Below are positions 14,941-21,165 of a DNA stretch of 25,669 bases, one piece after another. Under the pieces are notes generated by a model. The model had not been told where the DNA came from and ran no database searches. It worked only from the letters and a program-made list of their open reading frames with translations. This stretch comes from Chloroflexota bacterium (GTDB lineage Bacteria; Chloroflexota; FW602-bin22; JACPRP01). Both the position numbers and the translations under genes were made by a program. The stretch's first letter is position 1. Every line of letters begins with the position of its first letter. Location: positions 1 to 25,669 of the forward strand of contig JACQUC010000266.1 in assembly GCA_016210495.1 (NCBI GenBank). The letters run 5' to 3'.

Positions 14941-16680
14941 CTAGGCCACTTTCGATGGCATTAGCCAGCGACTGATTAGAATGACGGCCGGATATACCAG
15001 ACATATGATAGCTGCCTGAATAAGCCCGATTATGGTGGCTTCTTCGTACCGACCTTGTGCCGACCAGCCAAACATTACGGTGGATATTACAGTTGTGGTC
15101 GGCTTGTACAGCAGTATTACCGTATCTACATCCTTGACGGCCGAAGTGAACAGAAGCAACCACCCGGCCAGGAAGCCTGGCAGCACGAGTGGCAACATTA
15201 TGCTGGCAAAAGTCCTTAACCACGAAGCGCCGAGCATACGCGACGATTCTTCGAGTTCTTTCGCGATTTGAATCATGGTGGAACTCATGATCTTCGTGCC
15301 GATCGGAAAAGATTTGCACATGAGAACAAGGATCATAAGCTCCAGAGTGCCATAGAGACTTATGCCAGACGGCAGGGGGAGAAACAGATAGGCCCACAGA
15401 AACCCGAGCGCCATTACGACCGCAGGAACACTCCACGGGAGCCAGGCGATCAAATCCAGGGCATGCCTTTCAAAGTACTTCGTTCTGACAACAACGTAGG
15501 CTATGAAGGCACAGAGGATCATTCCCAGTGACGCGGCACCGACAGACATTACGAGTGTATTGCTTAGAGATAGACGGAGAGCCGGATCCGCGAGCACTCG
15601 CTGATAATGTGCAAGCGTGTACATATTAGGCGTAAATACACCGGCAATCTTCATAAAAGAGCCCCAGACCAGCATGACCAGCGGAATCACGAGGTCGACA
15701 AGCAGGAAAAGCGCCACGAAAGAGAAAAGACCGTATTTCATCTTCCCCAGGTCTACTCGAGCTACTCGAAAACCCTTGCCGGTAACGGTCGTGTATTCTC
15801 TTCTCCCCATCAGCTTCCACTGCAGGGCTACCAAGGCAAAACTGGCAAACAAGAGGCTTATCGAGAGTGCCATCGCCGGTGGATATTTGGGTGGCTCAGC
15901 CCAGACTATGTATTGATAGATCTTCGTGGTTAGCACAAAAATGTTCACCGGTACGCCAAGCAGGACCTCAACCGTAAAAGACTCTATCATTCTAATAAAA
16001 GCAAGAGCGATCGCGGCAAGGAACGCGGGAGTCATCAGCGGCACCTCAACGTTCAAGAGCGTGTGCAAGGTGGACGCGCCACAAACCCTCGATTGTTCAG
16101 ACAGGCTGGCATCCATGGCCCGAAAAGCAGGGAGAATTAGTATGAACAGAAAAGGGGTCACCAGGAGAAAACCGACGAAGATTATTCCTCCATACGAATA
16201 GATGTTTAGGCCTCCCTGACCAATGGGCAATATCATTCGGAAAAACTGGTTGAGAAGTCCCGTTTTTGGCTGCAACAAAAGAATCCACGCGATAATCTTG
16301 GGCAAGCCAGGCAACAAGAAAAGCAAGATAATAGAGGCTTCAACTAGACGAGCGAGAGGCATGTTCGTCCGAGCCACAGCCCAGGCTAATAGAATTGCCG
16401 TGCCAACCGAGAGTATTGTTTTAACTACAGCAAGCCATAAAGTGGTCCACAGGAGTTTGGGGGTATCTGGATCGCCAAAGATATCGATATAGCCCTGAAG
16501 AGTGAAATTGCCTTGTTCTCCCGGGGCTGAGTCTATTATGCTGCCATAGAAGAGCATTCCCAATGGATACAAGACCTGAAAAGCAACTAACAACAACAAC
16601 ACTACTACAAGGAGATGCCCTAGTTTGACTTCCTTAGTAAGGCGCATCTGCACACTCGCGGCGACATTGATTACTAACAA
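14941..16680 (-). CDS. fused two-domain ABC permease, FbpB/ThiP type
   Basis: 579 residues from a TTG at 16680; ATG at 16647 (MRLTKEVKLGHLLVV) is an equally good start because no ribosome binding site separates the two. Two binding-protein-dependent permease domains are joined in one chain with about twelve membrane spans. Each has an EAA-type loop: RVCGASTLHTLLNVEVPLMTPAF in the first half and RMLGASWLRTFASIMLPLVLPGF in the second. This layout is typical of iron, thiamine and 2-aminoethylphosphonate importers. The binding-protein gene follows. No ATPase gene of this class (FbpC/PotA) is in the cluster. The start overlaps the end of the M24 remnant, so it could be translated by coupling to it. 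Confidence 0.9.
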   Translation of the reverse strand: MLVINVAASVQMRLTKEVKLGHLLVVVLLLLVAFQVLYPLGMLFYGSIIDSAPGEQGNFTLQGYIDIFGDPDTPKLLWTTLWLAVVKTILSVGTAILLAWAVARTNMPLARLVEASIILLFLLPGLPKIIAWILLLQPKTGLLNQFFRMILPIGQGGLNIYSYGGIIFVGFLLVTPFLFILILPAFRAMDASLSEQSRVCGASTLHTLLNVEVPLMTPAFLAAIALAFIRMIESFTVEVLLGVPVNIFVLTTKIYQYIVWAEPPKYPPAMALSISLLFASFALVALQWKLMGRREYTTVTGKGFRVARVDLGKMKYGLFSFVALFLLVDLVIPLVMLVWGSFMKIAGVFTPNMYTLAHYQRVLADPALRLSLSNTLVMSVGAASLGMILCAFIAYVVVRTKYFERHALDLIAWLPWSVPAVVMALGFLWAYLFLPLPSGISLYGTLELMILVLMCKSFPIGTKIMSSTMIQIAKELEESSRMLGASWLRTFASIMLPLVLPGFLAGWLLLFTSAVKDVDTVILLYKPTTTVISTVMFGWSAQGRYEEATIIGLIQAAIICLVYPAVILISRWLMPSKVA

Positions 16681-17039
16681 TCAATAATCGATAAATCTCT
16701 GTCAAAGCTGGTAAACGGCTCGATACCCTTTTCATTAACCAGCACAACATCTCTGATGTGGCACACACAGCCTGCCCTACCCATGACCCAAGGTTTGTTA
16801 TTCACCTCTGCCTGGTAATATTCTTTGTGATTGTGCGAACCGACGAAAATGAGCTTGTCGACATCGATATAAACCCCCGTGACATAATAGCCGTGGTCTT
16901 GAGTTACTGTGAATTCCGGTGTGCTACGCCGTATTCCAGTCAGATACCGAAGGTTGGCGGCATGGGGTAGAAACATCATTCCGATATTTCTTTGAATCAT
17001 CTCATGTCGGATCTTATTCAATCTGCCTTCATAATTCAT
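16674..17039 (-). pseudogene. M24-family gene with internal deletion, still in frame
   Basis: A 121-codon frame. Residues 1-86 (MNYEGRLNKIRHEMIQRNIG... NNKPW) match the N-terminus of the intact M24 protein at 13495. Residues 87-121 (GRAGCVCHIRDVVLVNEKGIEP... LSIID) match the last 33 or so residues of the metal-ligand-poor paralogue at 12312. About 265 residues, including Asp, Asp, His and the first Glu of the active site, are missing, so it cannot be a peptidase. The upstream sequence, including the ribosome-binding region, also resembles that of the intact gene, and a consensus promoter sits at 17075-17102. It may persist as a translated leader for the permease gene. Confidence 0.85.
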
Positions 17040-17074
17040 TTTGTAGCAACGTTTCCTATTAGATTTGCCCGCTC

Positions 17075-17102
17075 AGTATAGCACCGCACAACACGTTGTC
17101 AA
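17075..17102 (-). promoter_or_regulatory. consensus promoter of the transport cluster
   Basis: On the minus strand TTGACA (17102-17097), 16-base spacer, TATACT (17080-17075). Transcription would start near 17068, about 30 bases before the M24 remnant, and would read into the permease and binding-protein genes. Confidence 0.75.
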
Positions 17103-17252
17103 TATGCTTTGTGCTACTCGCGTTACGGTAACTGTGTGTGGCGGCATCGTCTGTGGCTGGATATGTTTGGCTCTCAAACTCGTGGGCAACAGCGCCTCGT
17201 CGAGACGTATCTTCCGATTGGGATTCGACATTGTGGGCAAGCGGGCAGCATT

Positions 17253-17263
17253 TGTAATATAAT
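17253..17263 (+). promoter_or_regulatory. -10 box before the 63-residue protein gene
   Basis: TGTAATATAAT contains a perfect TATAAT at 17258-17263, 36 bases before the ATG. No good -35 box is seen at the usual distance. Confidence 0.4.
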
Positions 17264-17299
17264 GCGGGGGACACGACACAATGAACGAGGGAGCCAGAA

Positions 17300-17491
17300 A
17301 TGATCATCGATGCGTTGTTTAAGGACGAAAACGGACAGACTCTGGGGAAGCTAGTAGCTAACGAAAAGGCCTTTGCCAGCGGCTCGCGGGGGTACTTCGG
17401 GCAGGGGAAGATTGAGATCGAAGGCAAGCGCTATCAGGCGCAGGTGCAACTGGTCGAAATCGGCTCGAAGGAGCAGAAGAAGCAGGAATGA
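17300..17491 (+). CDS. small conserved-looking protein, unknown function
   Basis: 63 residues (MIIDALFKDENGQTLGKLVANEKAFASGSRGYFGQGKIEIEGKRYQAQVQLVEIGSKEQKKQE in outline: short beta-rich core, charged tail). The ATG follows GAGGGAG and the gene ends in an ATGA overlap with the phospholipase-D-like gene, indicating coupled translation. The pattern of alternating hydrophobic residues (KIEIEGKRYQAQVQLVEI) looks like a small beta-sheet or barrel. I do not recognise a family. Confidence 0.7.
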   Translation: MIIDALFKDENGQTLGKLVANEKAFASGSRGYFGQGKIEIEGKRYQAQVQLVEIGSKEQKKQE

Positions 17492-17952
17492 GGCGGCGTT
17501 GGGCTGCGATACTGCTGATCATGGCCCTAGCGGCAAGCGGGTGCGAGGCGGTCCGGATACCAGCATCCGCGGGTGGCGGGGCAACGGGTGTCGTCGCGAC
17601 CATCGTCGAGCCGGACGACGGGTCCGGAGCGATAACCGAGTTCATCGCCCAGGCCAGGAGCAGCGTCGACGTCGGCGTGTACCTACTGTCAGATAGAGGC
17701 GTGCTCGACGCGCTCAGAGCGGCCCGGCAACGGGGCGCCGTCGTCAGAGTGATGCTCGAAGAGCATCCCTTCGGGGGCGGCCAGGGCAATGCCACCGTCT
17801 ACAGGCAGCTTGGGGACGCCGGCATCCAGGCGAAATGGGGCAATCAAACCTTCAGGTTGGCAGTGGCACAGTTATTGCACCTCGCAGAGAAACCGAGGCA
17901 TTTGCCCGTTGAGCATAGGCAGGCTCTCGGCCCAAGCCGAACCTGCCCCTAA
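17488..17952 (+). pseudogene. truncated phospholipase D-like lipoprotein
   Basis: The 154-codon frame begins with a lipoprotein signal (MRRRWAAILLIMALAASGC, lipobox AASGC), then a phospholipase-D-like half domain: VEPDDGSGAITEFIAQARSSVDVGVYLLSDRGVLDALRAARQRGAVVRVMLEE, followed by YRQLGDAGIQAKWGNQTF (to about residue 122). In the family an HxKxxxxD motif follows here; it is absent in this frame, and I see no matching sequence in the other two frames. The last 30 residues (LHLAEKPRHLPVEH...) look like read-through of unrelated DNA. The gene has therefore probably lost its catalytic end at about 17855-17860. Start overlaps the upstream stop (ATGA). Confidence 0.7.
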
Positions 17953-18002
17953 CCTCAGGCAGAGAAGAATTAGGGAGTTTTGAAAATTCGTGTCCAAAGG
18001 TA

Positions 18003-18031
18003 TTGACTTCTCTTGACGAGTGTGCTAGTAT
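18003..18031 (+). promoter_or_regulatory. strong promoter of a structured RNA
   Basis: TTGACT (18003-18008), 17-base spacer, TAGTAT (18026-18031). Expected start is near 18037-18040, exactly where the first RNA module begins. No protein gene follows for more than 400 bases. Confidence 0.7.
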
Positions 18032-18038
18032 AACAATG

Positions 18039-18174
18039 TCCCGATTAGTTGAGTACGGTGCACCTGTTGGACCCAAGGATACCGAACATTCAGTAAGGGG
18101 AAGCCGTCAGGTGGAAGCCGAAAGATGCATAGGGTACCGTAGGCTGACAGGGTAAACGGAAAGGTTAGTCGGGA
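18039..18174 (+). ncRNA. candidate structured RNA, module 1
   Basis: The ends pair over ten positions: TCCCGATTAG (18039-18048) with TTAGTCGGGA (18165-18174), including two G-U pairs. Inside, TACGGT (18054-18059) can pair with ACCGTA (about 18136-18141), and GTCAG with CTGAC. The module shares TTGAGTA near its 5' arm and ACGGAAAGGTT before its 3' arm with module 2. It starts at the predicted transcription start. I do not recognise it as 6S, SRP, RNase P, tmRNA or a known riboswitch, and could not search Rfam. Confidence 0.55.
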
Positions 18175-18176
18175 TT

Positions 18177-18256
18177 AGAGCCCCAAGCAATTGAGTAGTG
18201 TGTCCGTTCAGCCGGGCCGACCGGTTGGCCAACACGGAAAGGTTGCTCGGGGCTTT
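18177..18256 (+). ncRNA. candidate structured RNA, module 2 with terminator-like stem
   Basis: AGAGCCCC-A-AGCAA (18177-18190) pairs with TTGCT-C-GGGGCTTT (18243-18256), about 13 pairs with one internal mismatch; T-rich TTTGTCTTTGTG follows, so the closing stem could act as a terminator. Inner stems: TCCGT with ACGGA, and GCCGG with CCGGT. TTGAGTA and ACGGAAAGGTT recur in the same places as in module 1, suggesting duplicated modules. Confidence 0.5.
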
Positions 18257-18272
18257 GTCTTTGTGTTATAAT
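18243..18272 (+). promoter_or_regulatory. extended -10 promoter before the HEFAH protein gene
   Basis: TTGCTC (18243-18248), 18-base spacer and TGTTATAAT, a TGn-extended perfect -10 (TATAAT at 18267-18272). It overlaps the 3' arm of RNA module 2. The transcript would carry a leader of about 210 bases. Confidence 0.6.
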
Positions 18273-18277
18273 GGCGC

Positions 18278-18419
18278 AACCGCCGTATGTTGGGGAGAGG
18301 CCACGGTAGCCGGCGGTTACACTAGCCCAAACTGTCGCAGGAGTACATCCCCGAGATAGCTTACCCCAAAAGTTAAGACTCGCAGCCGGACATTCGTCTC
18401 CCCAAGCAGACGAGCGTCC
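18278..18419 (+). promoter_or_regulatory. structured 5' leader of the HEFAH protein gene
   Basis: No gene is seen between 17953 and 18492. This part begins with AACCGCCG (18278-18285), which pairs with CGGCGGTT (18311-18318), and ends with GGAC..CGTCT (18388-18399) pairing with AGACG..GTCC (to 18419). It could be a leader or part of a longer RNA that includes the upstream modules. Confidence 0.4.
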
Positions 18420-18492
18420 TTGCTCAACTGAGGTCCTGTTCCGGGTGCACGGACCTATGCTCTGCGGTGGTGGCGGAGGAAGAAGCGGGGGA

Positions 18493-19164
18493 ATGAGTAA
18501 TAAGTTCATCGAAGACCTCAGTATCAGGCTGGCCCAGCGGTCCAAGCGACAGCTCATCGAGGGAATGATCAGCCGGACCCCTCATCAGGTGGCGACAGAG
18601 AAAGCTGTGGCGGCGCTGCAAGTCTATCCGCTCCTGCTGCTCCTGCTTGCGCACGACTACCCCACAAAGGTCTGGATCCTCGACAAGGGAGAGAAGCCTT
18701 CCTCGGCAGCCATTCTATCGCCTAGGGTGCGGCGAAAAAGATGGCACAGCACCTGCATCGGCGTCGACGACTGCGAGGGCCTGACCGACGTGGTGGATAG
18801 CTATGTCGCCATGGTCGTCTCATGGAAGACGCTGCTCGTTATGCGGCACGAGTTTGCCCACGTCGTCACGACGTTTTTCTCCCCTGCGACCCGACGGAAG
18901 ATCGAGCGCCTGTACGTGGACGCCCGGGCGCATGCGACGTTCACCGAGCCGTTGGCCGGCGAAAGCCTGGGTGAGTACATTGCTTGCGCTATGAGCTACT
19001 ACTTTTTCCCTGACCTGCGTGAGGAATTGCTGGCGGTCGACCCAGCCTTGTACAACGCGGTGGACGAAATCCTGGGGCAGGCGGAGCTGGTCAGCCAGCG
19101 AATTGGCCAACTGGATATGGGCCGTGTGGCGACGCCCGAGCCCGAGCTCAATTTGGCACGGTAG
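18493..19164 (+). CDS. putative zinc metallopeptidase, HEFAH signature
   Basis: 223 residues from ATG 18493, preceded by GGAGGAAG and GGGGGA; an in-frame ATG at 18445 lacks a ribosome binding site. HEFAH at residues 119-123 gives the HExxH zinc motif and catalytic glutamate. A second signature, GESLGEYIACAMSYYF (156-171), puts a glutamate (Glu161) about 38 residues later as possible third ligand, followed by LREELLAVDPALYNAVDEIL. The HExxH ... EY(F/I)A.A...YF ... P..Y..(I/V) order resembles the lethal-factor C-terminal type (ATLF) of gluzincins. No signal peptide is seen; a hydrophobic helix (YPLLLLLLAHDY, 45-56) precedes. Its stop TAG lies in a palindromic repeat. Function is inferred from motifs only. 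Confidence 0.75.
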   Translation: MSNKFIEDLSIRLAQRSKRQLIEGMISRTPHQVATEKAVAALQVYPLLLLLLAHDYPTKVWILDKGEKPSSAAILSPRVRRKRWHSTCIGVDDCEGLTDVVDSYVAMVVSWKTLLVMRHEFAHVVTTFFSPATRRKIERLYVDARAHATFTEPLAGESLGEYIACAMSYYFFPDLREELLAVDPALYNAVDEILGQAELVSQRIGQLDMGRVATPEPELNLAR

Positions 19165-19202
19165 GGACGCGATTAATCGGGCGCGATGAATCGCGCCCCT
19201 AC
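19161..19202. repeat. CCCCTAC-type palindromic repeat, copy 4 (full length)
   Basis: It runs from GTAGGGACGCGATTAATCGG to GCGCGATGAATCGCGCCCC-TAC, with GTAGGG and CCCCTAC at opposite ends. The TAG of its left end (19162-19164) is the stop codon of the HEFAH protein gene. Confidence 0.6.
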
Positions 19203-19296
19203 TGGCATAGATATTGCACAACCCCTACCAGGTATATGTGGCCTTTTAGGCGTAAAATATCAGGGCCAATTTACCAGGTTCAAGGAGGTATTGCAG

Positions 19297-19794
19297 ATGC
19301 CACACGGCTTTGGTATGTACGGAGGATTCTCCGGGCCATACAGTGGCGCGGGTTTTGGGCCGACGTTCCAGCAGGGTTTCGGACAGGGCTTCGGGCCGGG
19401 CTGGTACTGGGGACCTGGCTTCTGGGGCATGGGCGGCTGGGGACTCGGCGGCCTCAGGACGTGGGGTGGAACCTACTCGCCCCAGTTTGCGGCTACCGGT
19501 ATGCCAACCGACGAAGAAATCGAGGAGATGATCTATGACGCCATCGACAGCGACCCGTTGATCCCCTACGACGCGGACATCGACGTGGAGGTGGATACGG
19601 GCGTTGTGACGTTGGTCGGCACTGTCCCTAACAAGCGCGTCAAGCACGCCGCCGGCGACGATTCCTGGTGGGTGCCGGGCGTGGTCGACGTGCGGAATCA
19701 AATTCAACTCTCTGGCCGCCGCCGAGCTCGCACGGCCCCGATCGAGGAAGCACAGCACGCGCCAGCAGGTGAGGCAAAACCCAAGCGACGATAG
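19297..19794 (+). CDS. BON-domain protein with aromatic/glycine-rich N-terminus
   Basis: 165 residues from ATG 19297, seven bases after AAGGAGGT; the frame is open from 19186 but that part has no support. Residues 1-55 are almost only Gly, Phe, Trp, Tyr, Met and Pro (GFGQGFGPGWYWGPGFWGMG), likely disordered or self-associating. Residues about 69-140 form a BON domain: two helices (DEEIEEMIYDAIDSDPLIP), then DIDVEVDTGVVTLVGTVPNKRVKHAAGDDSWWVPGVVDVRNQIQL. BON domains are thought to bind membranes or other surfaces. No signal peptide. An intrinsic terminator follows at once. A second BON protein lies 600 bases away on the other strand. Confidence 0.88.
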   Translation: MPHGFGMYGGFSGPYSGAGFGPTFQQGFGQGFGPGWYWGPGFWGMGGWGLGGLRTWGGTYSPQFAATGMPTDEEIEEMIYDAIDSDPLIPYDADIDVEVDTGVVTLVGTVPNKRVKHAAGDDSWWVPGVVDVRNQIQLSGRRRARTAPIEEAQHAPAGEAKPKRR

Positions 19795-19804
19795 CTTCCA
19801 GGTT

Positions 19805-19842
19805 AAGGGGCAGACGGTATGACACAGTTTGCCCCTTTTCGT
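19805..19842 (+). terminator. intrinsic terminator after the BON gene
   Basis: AAGGGGCA (19805-19812) pairs with TGCCCCTT (19830-19837), followed by TTTCGTTGTT. It starts ten bases after the stop codon. Confidence 0.8.
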
Positions 19843-20199
19843 TGTTAAGGAGGGCAGGCTTCCAACCCTGCGCACCAGTGCAAACCTGGCGCCTGTTCAG
19901 GGCCATGGCGTTCGCTCAGGGTGACAACGAAAAGCCTTGATTCGCGACGCCCACCTTTGACACCTGTATCACCTTTCAAGTATTATCATGACAGCACTGT
20001 AATGAAATCATCGTTTACTATTTGCGTTTCAGCATATGCGTCTTTTAGCAAAGTTGGCCTGCAAGTCAAAACCGCTGTCTAACAGGAAACGGCCAGAGAT
20101 CGTCTGTTCTTGGAGCACACTTGTACAAGCCAGTGACAGTCCAACTCCTTGCAAAAGCATGTTGACTCGCATTAGTTAGAAGGGGGGCAAAGGGACCAT
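19843..20199. other. gap before rpsU, no gene seen
   Basis: About 350 bases without a coding pattern on either strand. The right half (19975-20090) is AT-richer and must carry the rpsU promoter, but I could not assign boxes with confidence. CGTTCGCTCAGGGTGACAA at about 19909 looks like an interspersed repeat motif. Confidence 0.35.
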
Positions 20200-20388
20200 A
20201 TGCGAGTTGCTTTGCGCGACGGCGAGAGCTTCGACAGCCTGCTGCGACGATTCAAGGCGGGTGTCGCGAAACACGGTATTATCAGCGATTTCAAGCGGCA
20301 CCAAACCTTCATGAGCAAAGGCCAAAAAGCCAGAGCCAAAGAGAAACGCGCTGAGAGGAAGCGACTGTCCAAGAAGGGCGGATACTAG
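20200..20388 (+). CDS. rpsU: 30S ribosomal protein S21
   Basis: 62 residues: MRVALRDGESFDSLLRRFKAG at the start and a highly basic C-terminus (KAKEKRAERKRLSKK in outline), the pattern of bS21. A small helical protein of the small subunit, near the anti-Shine-Dalgarno end of 16S rRNA. ATG is preceded by GGGGGGCAAAGGGA. It stands alone, with its stop 20 bases from that of the convergent BON gene; a short inverted repeat (CTAGGC/GCCTAG) spans the junction. Confidence 0.93.
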   Translation: MRVALRDGESFDSLLRRFKAGVAKHGIISDFKRHQTFMSKGQKARAKEKRAERKRLSKKGGY

Positions 20389-20407
20389 GCGAGGGCAACA
20401 GATTTGC

Positions 20408-20710
20408 CTAGGGCACTGGCGGTCGTCCACCCACCACGATCTGGTTGACGACGTCCTTGACTCCCTCCACTGCCAGGGCCACATCTACGGCCCTTTGCAT
20501 CTCTTGATCGGATGCGGCAAAACCCGATAGGTACACGACGCCATCCACGGTCTTCACTTTGAATTGATGCCTGTCCAGCTCGGGATCGAGAAAGAAGGCG
20601 TCGTAGACGGCTTGAGTGATATCCTTGTCCTCCCTCGGTTCTCGCACCGGTGGACTGGACATAGGCTCAGGGCCACCAACACCTGCCTCGGGCGGCTCCC
20701 AATATTTCAC
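20408..20710 (-). CDS. small BON-domain protein
   Basis: 100 residues with a GTG start close to GGAGGTG. A proline-rich N-terminus (about 1-25) leads into one BON domain: DITQAVYDAFFLDPELDRHQFKVKTVDGVVYLSGFAASDQEMQRAVDVALAVEGVKDVVNQIVV, with the typical V..V.G.V.L.G turn and the helix before VKDVVN. No signal peptide or lipobox is seen. BON domains occur in OsmY-like stress proteins; here the partner is unknown. It converges on rpsU and is divergent from the small helical protein gene. Confidence 0.88.
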   Translation of the reverse strand: MKYWEPPEAGVGGPEPMSSPPVREPREDKDITQAVYDAFFLDPELDRHQFKVKTVDGVVYLSGFAASDQEMQRAVDVALAVEGVKDVVNQIVVGGRPPVP

Positions 20711-20800
20711 ATTTCACCTCCACCCTGCTATCGGATCCTCCTGTGGGCAACTGCAAATTGGATGCCAAGGTATCTCATTTGCGGAACATTGTGTGACGAG

Positions 20801-20830
20801 TTGTCAAATACAAACTCAGCGTGGTAGAAT
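20801..20830 (+). promoter_or_regulatory. promoter of the small helical protein
   Basis: TTGTCA (20801-20806), 18-base spacer, TAGAAT (20825-20830), about 60 bases before the proposed TTG start. Confidence 0.45.
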
Positions 20831-20891
20831 CGAGCGTAAGGCTTGGAAGATCCTCCTGGTCTGTGCAGGCGAAGCACGGAAAGGTAAAAGC

Positions 20892-21161
20892 TTGTCACAA
20901 GGCAAATCCCCTTTTTCGTTTGGCGCAGAACGCTTCGAGCCGCTCGACGAGGCCTGTGATTTGTATCGAAGATGCCTTCAGATGCTGAGAGACGGGCGCT
21001 GCCAGGAGGTAGCGGACTTGCTGGCCTCACTCGAGGAGCACGAGCCACGTTACGCCCGAGACGTGGCCACAAGGTTGGACGTGGCCAAGCGCTGGCTCGA
21101 TGCGGGTGATAGCCCGGCGGCGAAGGCCGACTTCTGGGAGTGGATGGACAGGGAAGGCTAA
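20892..21161 (+). CDS. small helical protein, unknown function
   Basis: 89 residues if started at TTG 20892 (after GGAAAGG, about eight bases). The frame is open from 20616, but that part overlaps the opposing BON gene and a promoter lies at 20801-20830. The C-terminal part (residues about 18-89) is clearly protein-like and helical: DEACDLYRRCLQMLRDGRCQEVADLLASLEEHEPRYARDVATRLDVAKRWLDAGDSPAAKADFWEWMDREG. This could be a tetratricopeptide-like or other helix-hairpin protein. I do not recognise it. Its stop is four bases from that of the convergent kinase gene. Confidence 0.6.
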   Translation: MSQGKSPFSFGAERFEPLDEACDLYRRCLQMLRDGRCQEVADLLASLEEHEPRYARDVATRLDVAKRWLDAGDSPAAKADFWEWMDREG

Positions 21162-21165
21162 TTAG

